Source: Candidatus Methanomethylophilaceae archaeon
Lineage (GTDB): Archaea > Thermoplasmatota > Thermoplasmata > Methanomassiliicoccales > Methanomethylophilaceae
Length of the DNA: 18,849 nucleotides
Assembly (NCBI GenBank): GCA_007116915.1
Contig: SKHQ01000012.1
Location: 1 to 18,849 of the forward strand
Direction of reading: 5' to 3'
The notes beneath the pieces were generated by a model. The model worked only from the letters and a program-made list of their open reading frames with translations. It did not search any database and was not told the origin of the DNA. This document shows, in pieces, positions 13,457 to 18,849 of this stretch; the stretch's first letter is position 1, and each line of letters opens with the position of its first letter. The position numbers were made by a program, and so were the translations under genes.

Positions 13457-14683
13457 ATGGAAAAGATAGAAGGAGGAATCACAGCCGCCCAGGGTTTCAA
13501 GGCCGCGGGCGTGCATTCGGGCGTGAAGTATCGCTCTCTGGACCTAGGCGTGGTAACATCAGACGTTCCGGCCAAGAGTTTCATCGGATACACCAGTAAC
13601 AAGGTCAAGGCAGCACCGGTGCAGGTGATGATGGAGACCAATCCGCGCGAGCTTCAGGCCTTCGTGATAAACAGCGGCAACGCTAATGCGTTGACGGGGA
13701 AACGTGGCATCGAGGACGTTTACAACATGCGTGCCCATGCGGCGTCTGTCCTGGGAATAGACAACGAGGAGATGGTGGGAGTAATATCCACTGGTTTGAT
13801 AGGACGTTTCCTAAACATGCCGAAGATCCTTTACGGCATAGACCGTGCATCCAAGGAGTTGGCCTATGGTTTCGAGGCAGACAATGATTTCGCCGAGGCC
13901 ATAATGACAACCGACACCCGTAAGAAAGAGGTCGCTTACCGTGTCAAACTAGGTGACGGTAGCCTGATCACCATCGCCGGTGTGGCGAAGGGCAGCGGTA
14001 TGGTGTCTCCTCACATGAAGGTCCTTCACGCCACGACGTTGAGCTTCATATCGACTGACGCCATACTCAGTGATAGTTTCAACGATAAATGGCAGCAGAC
14101 ATTGGATGAGACTTTCAATATGATATCCGTTGACGGCGACCAGAGCACCAATGACATGTCGGTGCTCATGGCCAACGGCCTGGCCGGTGGCGATACAGCC
14201 GATGACGACCCCAACTTCATGAAAGCCCTCAAGAACGTGATGCAGGATCTGGCGTACATGGTCGTCGAGGACGGCGAAGGCGTCACCAAGGTCATCGAGG
14301 TGGAGGTCCGCGGCGCGGGTTCGAAAGAGGGGGCGGCTTCGGCGGTCAAGTCGATAATACGTTCTCCTCTGGTCAAGACCGCCATATTCGGCTCCGACCC
14401 GAACTATGGGCGTATCATGATGGCACTGGGAAACAGTGAATGTGATTTCAAGATCGAAGACGTCAAACTGACGATCGTCGGATCCGGAATAGAGGTGCCG
14501 ATATTGGAGTGCGGGACCCCGGTTTTCGAGGACCAGCGCTCCGTCGACATCGTCCGTATGGCCATGGAGGGTGACACCGTCAAGATCGTCGTCGTCCTCG
14601 GTGATGGCGAACACACCGCCACAGGGTGGGGATGCGACCTGTCCTACGACTACGTAAAGATAAACGCTGAGTACACAACGTAG
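13457..14683 (+). CDS. argJ: Glutamate N-acetyltransferase / amino-acid acetyltransferase (ornithine acetyltransferase)
   Basis: Moves the acetyl group from N-acetylornithine to glutamate, closing the acetyl cycle. Bifunctional forms also acetylate glutamate from acetyl-CoA. Members self-cleave before a threonine to give alpha and beta chains. The 408 residues include GITAAQGFKAAGVHSGVK (7-24), INSGNANALTG (71-81), VISTGLIGRFLN (109-120) and VDGDQSTNDM (225-234). The cleavage region reads AKGSGMVSPHMKVLHATTL: the ATxL core puts the nucleophile at Thr193. Four residues (KVLH) appear inserted compared with the common GMIxPNMATML form. The gene ends in TAG, the only amber stop among the genes with a visible 3' end here. 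Start choice is plain; it is three bases after argC. Confidence 0.95.
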   Translation: MEKIEGGITAAQGFKAAGVHSGVKYRSLDLGVVTSDVPAKSFIGYTSNKVKAAPVQVMMETNPRELQAFVINSGNANALTGKRGIEDVYNMRAHAASVLGIDNEEMVGVISTGLIGRFLNMPKILYGIDRASKELAYGFEADNDFAEAIMTTDTRKKEVAYRVKLGDGSLITIAGVAKGSGMVSPHMKVLHATTLSFISTDAILSDSFNDKWQQTLDETFNMISVDGDQSTNDMSVLMANGLAGGDTADDDPNFMKALKNVMQDLAYMVVEDGEGVTKVIEVEVRGAGSKEGAASAVKSIIRSPLVKTAIFGSDPNYGRIMMALGNSECDFKIEDVKLTIVGSGIEVPILECGTPVFEDQRSVDIVRMAMEGDTVKIVVVLGDGEHTATGWGCDLSYDYVKINAEYTT

Positions 14684-14691
14684 GGATGCAA

Positions 14692-15567
14692 ATGGATAAA
14701 CTTCCAATCAAGGAAAGCTTCCCCCGTCTGGAGGAGCTACGTAACAATCATATCGTGATTAAGTTCGGAGGCAATGCCATAAGCGGAGAGGGGGAACTGC
14801 AGCGTTTCGCCAAGGATGTGGCGATGATGCGTTCTTTAGGGGTTCTCCCCGTCCTGGTCCACGGAGGGGGGCCAGAGATAACGCGTGAGATGAAACTCCG
14901 TGGAATGGAGGCCCGTAAGGTCTCCGGACTACGAATCACAGACACCCAGACCCTGGAGATAGCTGAATATGTCCTCGGTCGTATTAACCGTGAGATCGTC
15001 AAGGCCTTGAAGGGAGCCGGAGTTGATTCCATGGGCATACCCGGGTACAAAGGCGGTCTGCTGCACTGCAAACGCAAGGATCCGGTTTTGGTCTACGACG
15101 AGGACGGCAATCTCGCCACCATAGACCTTGGTCATGTCGGTGACGTGGAGAGCGTCGATGCCAAGCAGCTGCGTTACATGACCCTGTCTGGTATTGTCCC
15201 GGTGATCTACCCCATCGGCATCGACTATGAGGGGGGCCATGTGAATGTCAATGCCGACACCGCCGCTGCCCACATAGCCGCTGCTTTACAGTGTGAGGAG
15301 ATGATACTGATAACCGACGTCCCTGGAATACTGACGGATGTCAACGATGCCGCATCCCTCATCAAGGAGGTGTCCATCAAACAGGTGGAGGACCTCATCG
15401 AGGGCGGAATAGTGATGGGCGGCATGGTCCCCAAAGTAGAGGCCTGCCGTCTGGCATTGGAGAAAGGAGTCCGTTCAACACACATGTTAGGAGGAAAGGA
15501 TGCCGAACACCTTCTTCGTCAGATATTGGATGGCTCCCATCGTGGGACAAAGATTGTGAACGGGTGA
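14692..15567 (+). CDS. argB: Acetylglutamate kinase
   Basis: Phosphorylates N-acetylglutamate with ATP, the second step of arginine synthesis, in the amino-acid-kinase fold. From the ATG at 14692 it has 291 residues. Visible marks are VIKFGGNAI (near 22-30), VHGGGPEIT, VSGLRITDTQ (acetylglutamate-binding Arg), VNVNADTAAAHIA, ITDVPGIL and GGMVPKVEAC (catalytic Lys). About 20 residues precede the first strand and look like the short N-terminal helix of arginine-inhibited kinases. The C-terminal GVRSTHMLGG...GTKIV also fits that class, which suits an ArgJ-type cyclic pathway. An alternative ATG at 14686 leaves no spacing for the AGGG at 14682-14685, while the ATG at 14692 is spaced properly. The stop overlaps a GTG of the next frame. 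Confidence 0.96.
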   Translation: MDKLPIKESFPRLEELRNNHIVIKFGGNAISGEGELQRFAKDVAMMRSLGVLPVLVHGGGPEITREMKLRGMEARKVSGLRITDTQTLEIAEYVLGRINREIVKALKGAGVDSMGIPGYKGGLLHCKRKDPVLVYDEDGNLATIDLGHVGDVESVDAKQLRYMTLSGIVPVIYPIGIDYEGGHVNVNADTAAAHIAAALQCEEMILITDVPGILTDVNDAASLIKEVSIKQVEDLIEGGIVMGGMVPKVEACRLALEKGVRSTHMLGGKDAEHLLRQILDGSHRGTKIVNG

Positions 15568-15572
15568 GCACA

Positions 15573-16748
15573 ATGGATATGGACACACTAAAGGAACTCG
15601 ATAACACCTATCTCTTCCAGAACTACGGACGTCAGGACCTGGCATTCACCCACGGATGCGGAGAGTACCTGTATGACGGGGCAGGCAAGGAGTACCTGGA
15701 CATGGTGGCAGGTATAGCGGTCAACTCACTGGGTCACGCCCATCCAGCAATGACAGCCGCCATTTGTGACCAGGCCTCTCGTCTGATCCACGTGTCAAAT
15801 CTTTACCGCATCAAGGAGCAGGCTGAACTCGCAGAGGCGTTGGTCAACGTCTCACCCGATGGTCTCGAAAAGGTCCTTTTCGTCAACTCCGGTGCGGAGG
15901 CCAACGAGGCAGCCCTGAAGCTCGCCGTCCGCCATACCGGCCGTGGTAAGGTCATAGCGGTCGAGAACTCATTCCACGGCCGTACTGCGGCAGCTCTTAA
16001 GATCACCGCCCAGGCAAAGTATCAGGAAGGATTCGGTTGTCTGATGGGGGAGTTCGCGGAATATGTCAGCCTGAATGACATCGAATCGCTGAAGACGGCG
16101 TTCGATAAGGACACCGCCGCCATGATCATCGAGCCGATACAAGGTGAGGGCGGTATCCGTCCATGTGACAAGGAATTCTTCCAAGCCGCGCGTGACCTCT
16201 GTGACGACAATGGGTCGTTGTTGATTTGTGACGAGGTCCAGACCGGCATGGGACGCACCGGTGAGTGGTTCGGTTTCCAGCACTATGACGTTGTGCCGGA
16301 TGTGATCAGCCTCGCCAAGGGGATGGGCGGAGGTTTCCCGATAGGGTGCATAATCAGTTCCGATGAGGTGTCGAAGACACTCTCCCCCGGGACACACGGT
16401 ACCACTTTTGGAGGAAGCCCTCTGGCATCCGCTGTTGCTCTGGCTGTTCTACGCACCATCGAGTCTGAAGGGCTGGTCAAGAGTGCCGCTACAAAAGGCA
16501 AGACAATGATGGATTCTCTCAAAGGCCTGCTCGGGGAAGAAGTCCGGGATGTCCGTGGTGCGGGACTGATGATAGGCATGGAGATGGCGAGCAAGTCCCA
16601 TGATCTGCAGAAACACGCGTTGGAGAAGGGAGTCCTCCTAAACGTATGTGCGGGAAACGTCGTCCGTATGGTGCCGCCGCTGAACGTGTCCCCGTCGTCT
16701 ATGAAAAAGGTATCTGACATTATCAAAGCCTTTATGGAAGATATCTGA
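15573..16748 (+). CDS. argD: Acetylornithine aminotransferase
   Basis: PLP-dependent class III aminotransferase converting N-acetylglutamate semialdehyde and glutamate to N-acetylornithine. From the ATG at 15573 it has 391 residues. Clear marks are DMVAGIAVNSLGHAHP, VNSGAEANEAALK, ENSFHGRTAAALK, IIEPIQGEGGI, ICDEVQTGMGRTG (PLP-contacting Asp) and SLAKGMGGGFPIG, whose lysine (about 249) forms the Schiff base. In archaea the same family can also serve lysine synthesis (LysJ), so dual use is possible. The open frame reaches a GTG at 15564 overlapping the argB stop, but GGTGA (15563-15567) is spaced for the ATG at 15573, which I prefer. It is the last gene of the argCJBD unit; a T-tract follows 29 bp after the stop. 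Confidence 0.96.
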   Translation: MDMDTLKELDNTYLFQNYGRQDLAFTHGCGEYLYDGAGKEYLDMVAGIAVNSLGHAHPAMTAAICDQASRLIHVSNLYRIKEQAELAEALVNVSPDGLEKVLFVNSGAEANEAALKLAVRHTGRGKVIAVENSFHGRTAAALKITAQAKYQEGFGCLMGEFAEYVSLNDIESLKTAFDKDTAAMIIEPIQGEGGIRPCDKEFFQAARDLCDDNGSLLICDEVQTGMGRTGEWFGFQHYDVVPDVISLAKGMGGGFPIGCIISSDEVSKTLSPGTHGTTFGGSPLASAVALAVLRTIESEGLVKSAATKGKTMMDSLKGLLGEEVRDVRGAGLMIGMEMASKSHDLQKHALEKGVLLNVCAGNVVRMVPPLNVSPSSMKKVSDIIKAFMEDI

Positions 16749-16776
16749 CAATGTGTCGGATTTTCTACCATATCTA

Positions 16777-16784
16777 TTTTTTTT
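16777..16784 (+). terminator. Poly-T terminator after argD
   Basis: Eight consecutive T residues lie 29 bp downstream of the argD stop, within a pyrimidine-rich stretch. Archaeal transcription commonly terminates in such T-tracts without a hairpin, so argCJBD transcription probably ends here before the next promoter. Confidence 0.6.
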
Positions 16785-16787
16785 GTA

Positions 16788-16807
16788 TTAAATATAACAT
16801 ATTAATA
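16788..16807 (+). promoter_or_regulatory. Promoter A+T region of the ACT-domain gene
   Basis: Overlapping TATA-like elements, TTAAATATA (16788-16796) and CATATTAATA (16798-16807), precede the ATG at 16830 by about 38 and 28 nt. The nearer one predicts a leaderless transcript, as no ribosome site precedes that ATG. Confidence 0.5.
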
Positions 16808-16829
16808 CTTGAATTACCTTGAATAACAT

Positions 16830-17510
16830 ATGACTAAAATGCAGTCCAAGGAGAGTATCGCAGAGCGGACACGCGCCTATATTGATTCTCATCCGAGCAT
16901 AAAGGACTGCGTTTCAAAGGATCTTATCAACTACTCGTCTTTGGCACGCCTGATAATGAAGGAGCTAGGTGTCGGAAACGAAGAGGCGGTCATGATTGCC
17001 TGCCGCCGCTATGCGCAGAGGTTGGGGGTTAGCGATCATGAGCAGGACATCCTCAAGATCCTCAAAGACAGCCGGTTGGAGATGCGGACCAAACTGTGCA
17101 TCATAACCGCCAAGAACGATTGGACCGTCATGCACAAGATGGACAATCTGTTCCGAGATCTTTGGAATGAGAAATCCATCGTCCAGGTAGTCCAAAGCAC
17201 AAGTGCTGTCACCATCATCTGTGATAAGATGCTCAAGGATCGAATAATGGACACCCTCGGTCGTTTCAACATAATAAAGGTAAGGGATGACCTGGTGGAG
17301 ATAGCGGTGAAGAGCCCTGAGGCCATAGTGGATACCAGCGGCGTCATAGCTTATCTGATAAACAACCTCTCCGATGCGGGGATAAACATAGAGGAGACCA
17401 TCAGCTGTCATACGGACACCATATTCGTTGTCAGCAAGGACAGCATGATTGATGCGTACTCAGTCCTGAGCCGAACGATACAGAGTGCCGAAGAGACGAT
17501 TGGTATCTAA
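16830..17510 (+). CDS. Double-ACT-domain protein with N-terminal helical domain, putative amino-acid-sensing regulator
   Basis: A soluble 226-residue protein. Residues about 5-67 are helical (IAERTRAYIDSHPSIKDC, then INYSSLARLIMKELG and EEAVMIACRRYAQRL), a pattern I associate with archaeal ACT-linked proteins and compatible with a winged-helix or HTH-like module, though unproven. Two ACT-like domains follow. The first, at about 86-150, begins TKLCIITAKNDWTVM. The second, at about 155-220, holds VEIAVKSPEAIVDTSGVIAYL and SDAGINIEETISCHTDTIF, close to the ACT repeats of aspartokinase. ACT domains bind amino acids to control enzymes or transcription. No catalytic domain is present. It sits right after argCJBD but has its own promoter. 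Arginine or a related amino acid as ligand, and the arg control region as target, are inference from location. It is followed by the CruF-like gene after 11 nt. Confidence 0.75.
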   Translation: MTKMQSKESIAERTRAYIDSHPSIKDCVSKDLINYSSLARLIMKELGVGNEEAVMIACRRYAQRLGVSDHEQDILKILKDSRLEMRTKLCIITAKNDWTVMHKMDNLFRDLWNEKSIVQVVQSTSAVTIICDKMLKDRIMDTLGRFNIIKVRDDLVEIAVKSPEAIVDTSGVIAYLINNLSDAGINIEETISCHTDTIFVVSKDSMIDAYSVLSRTIQSAEETIGI

Positions 17511-17521
17511 TTGAGGTTTCC

Positions 17522-18292
17522 ATGTCTTCGAAGGACGAGTTAGGGCCCAACAAGCTGCTGGTCATAACCGCTTTGGTATTGTTCTTAGCAGGATTGACGG
17601 TTGTCAGTTTCGATGCTCAATTGGATATGCCTCTGGTCTCAGGCCTGTTCATCGTTCTCATGGCGCTGCCATCATATTATGCGTTCTGGAGATATGCCGG
17701 TGCCCGTAGGTCTGTGGTTTTGCTCATATTGCTGAGTGTATTGCCATTGTTGGTGGAGGCCCAGGCTGTCGTCACCGGTTTCCCGTATGGGGATTTCCAG
17801 TACTCTCAAACCTTGGGAGGTAAGTTGTTCGGGCTTGTGCCATGGACGGTTGCATTCGCATATCTTCCCATTCTTTTGGGTTCCTTTGCCATGGCATCCC
17901 GGTTCTGGCCAGGTTCAGTGCCTCTTTTGATAGCAGGTAGCGCACTGATACTGACGATAGCTGACCTGGTGCTCGATCCAGCAATCGTTCATGCTGGTCT
18001 TTGGATATGGGCGGATGGAGGTCCATATTATGGGATACCAACTATCAATTTCCTAGGCTGGGTACTGACCGGTTTGATATATTCAGCAATTCTTTATGTC
18101 GGTCTCAGAGAACTGCTTAAAACCTCTGGTCCCGTGCCAATCGGTGTGGCCAGCAGTCTACTGCTCATAATGGCCTTGTGGACAGGATACGTGATGAACG
18201 CCGGTCTTCTCATCCCCTCGTTGATAGGGTTTGCACTGACGTCTTATCTAGCCATTATCTTCCTGAAGCCTGTTGAAGGCATTCGGCAGTAA
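17522..18292 (+). CDS. CruF-like carotenoid biosynthesis membrane protein (DUF422 family)
   Basis: A 256-residue membrane protein with about seven to eight hydrophobic helices (near 11-29, 36-54, 63-84, 107-127, 133-151, 178-197, 205-224 and 228-248). Family marks are VTGFPYGDFQYSQTLGGKLFG (84-104), ADLVLDPAIVHAGLWIWADGG (147-167) and YYGIPTINFLGW (169-180). The motif set fits the carotenoid hydratase family, which includes the bisanhydrobacterioruberin hydratase CruF of haloarchaea, adding water to the end double bonds of C50 carotenoids. No phytoene synthase, desaturase or lycopene elongase is in the window, so the true substrate may be another polyprenyl lipid. The ATG has GAGG four to eight bases upstream. 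It follows the ACT-domain gene by 11 nt and is probably co-transcribed with it. Confidence 0.8.
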   Translation: MSSKDELGPNKLLVITALVLFLAGLTVVSFDAQLDMPLVSGLFIVLMALPSYYAFWRYAGARRSVVLLILLSVLPLLVEAQAVVTGFPYGDFQYSQTLGGKLFGLVPWTVAFAYLPILLGSFAMASRFWPGSVPLLIAGSALILTIADLVLDPAIVHAGLWIWADGGPYYGIPTINFLGWVLTGLIYSAILYVGLRELLKTSGPVPIGVASSLLLIMALWTGYVMNAGLLIPSLIGFALTSYLAIIFLKPVEGIRQ

Positions 18293-18310
18293 AGGGCAGA
18301 TGGAAAAACT

Positions 18311-18700
18311 TCAAGCCTCGGAGTCGTAGACGAGTTCTACCTTCCATTCGTCATCCACGTATAGGCCGATTATCTGTGTCGATATGCCCCATGATCTCAG
18401 GACCTCTATCCCCTTCATAACATGGTCTATCTGCATATCCTTTGAGCCTGGGTTGCCGGCGCAGTCGTGATGACCCACAACAGCCACGAATTTGGATCCA
18501 TGAGCGTTCACGGAAATCATAACGCGCTCTTGGATGTTGGTCATGCATGGCTCCTTACCTAGGGCAAGAATGCCGTTGGCTCCCGCTTCAGTTATCATAT
18601 CCACACAGTCTACACCGAAACGGTCTCTCATCCAATCAATGACAGGAATTTGAACCCTACCGTCCATGCAGTTGATGGCCGTTGCAAAAGTACAGGTCAT
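18311..18700 (-). CDS. Small beta-carbonic-anhydrase-like protein
   Basis: A soluble 129-residue protein related to beta-class carbonic anhydrases but far shorter than the usual 170-230 residues. The zinc site is visible: Cys11 in NCMDGR with the Asp13-Arg15 dyad, and His77 and Cys80 in VVGHHDCAGNP. The part between, ITEAGANGILALG and ERVMISVNAHGSK, matches the core strand-helix order, while the C-terminal extension of classical enzymes is missing. CO2 hydration is therefore possible but not assured; these mini forms are often annotated only as carbonic-anhydrase-like. GGTGA lies 4 nt before the ATG and a TATA-like GTTTATATCC lies about 35 nt before it, giving a short leader. It converges on the CruF-like gene with an 18-bp gap. 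Confidence 0.8.
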   Translation of the reverse strand: MTCTFATAINCMDGRVQIPVIDWMRDRFGVDCVDMITEAGANGILALGKEPCMTNIQERVMISVNAHGSKFVAVVGHHDCAGNPGSKDMQIDHVMKGIEVLRSWGISTQIIGLYVDDEWKVELVYDSEA

Positions 18701-18730
18701 CTATTCACCTGAGCAAAGGAAGACGATATT

Positions 18731-18740
18731 GGATATAAAC
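18731..18740 (-). promoter_or_regulatory. TATA box for the carbonic-anhydrase-like gene
   Basis: GTTTATATCC on the minus strand is centred about 35 nt before the ATG. The predicted leader of around 10 nt just holds the GGTGA ribosome site at 18705-18709. Confidence 0.5.
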
Positions 18741-18793
18741 TTTAAATTCCTACAATCAAGATAACATAATGGATTATTAGCATCTACAGGATA

Positions 18794-18849
18794 ATGAATC
18801 CGCTGTTTGATAAAATTAAAAAAAATGACAGAATGAAAAGGAGAGCCAC
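18794..18849 (+). CDS. Possible start of a further gene (runs off the window)
   Basis: An ATG at 18794 opens a frame that stays open to the last base and encodes MNPLFDKIKKNDRMKRRA, a plausible basic N-terminus. A weak TATA-like run (ATAACATAAT, 18761-18770) lies about 28 nt upstream. Only 18 codons are visible, so this may be chance; no family can be named. Confidence 0.3.
   Translation, partial: MNPLFDKIKKNDRMKRRA

Noticed and set aside
14684..14691. ATG at 14686 as the argB start
   Set aside because: It immediately follows the only ribosome-like AGGG, leaving no spacing; the ATG at 14692 is placed properly. The difference is two residues and does not affect the call.
13949..14707. A 252-codon minus-strand open frame inside argJ
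   Set aside because: Composition (His, Val, Asp, Arg) is typical of the complement of a coding strand. argJ on the other strand is unmistakable, and no start signals are present.

Overview
The window looks like a piece of archaeal chromosome, most likely from a methanogen-related Thermoplasmatota (Methanomassiliicoccales is my best guess; this is inference). The signs are an archaeal-type threonyl-tRNA synthetase, an FmdE-family protein, a ThiD-ThiN fusion, TATA-like boxes about 25-35 nt upstream of several leaderless starts, GAGG/GGTGA ribosome sites only on genes that have leaders, and a poly-T terminator. No tRNA, rRNA, insertion sequence, CRISPR or phage gene was found.

Layout. At 1-515 (+) is the 3' part of an fmdE-like gene. 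It converges on thrS (631-2469, -). A divergent promoter region separates thrS from a membrane-anchored FKBP-type prolyl isomerase (2584-3465, +). From 9014 down to 3470, all on the minus strand, runs a block of thiDN, a GT4 glycosyltransferase, a DedA/VTT-like membrane protein, a second paralogous GT4 and a third, more distant GT4. The first three are tightly coupled; the last two have their own candidate promoters. Divergent from thiDN is a small leaderless gene of unknown function (9124-9489, +), whose stop codon overlaps that of argH.

The core of the window is an arginine locus. argG-argH reads leftward (12148-9486) and argC-argJ-argB-argD reads rightward (12437-16748), with a 288-bp A+T-rich region between them that holds both promoters and several inverted repeats. 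Together these genes cover acetylglutamate to acetylornithine, the ArgJ acetyl-recycling step to ornithine, and citrulline to arginine. Ornithine carbamoyltransferase and carbamoyl-phosphate synthetase are not here. Directly after argD, behind a poly-T terminator and a new promoter, lies a protein with an N-terminal helical domain and two predicted ACT domains. It is a candidate amino-acid sensor for the pathway and is followed 11 nt later by a CruF-like carotenoid-type membrane enzyme. A compact beta-carbonic-anhydrase-like protein (18311-18700, -) and the possible first codons of another gene (18794 onward, +) end the window.

The most interesting items are: (1) the FKBP, whose fold seems interrupted by an enlarged insert with an internal repeat and which begins with a possible pilin-like signal; (2) the double-ACT protein next to a divergent arg locus with operator-like repeats; (3) the duplicated lipid-glycosyltransferase-like pair flanking a DedA-like protein; and (4) argJ ending in TAG, the only amber stop among the 18 complete or 3'-complete genes, and carrying an apparent insertion at its self-cleavage site.
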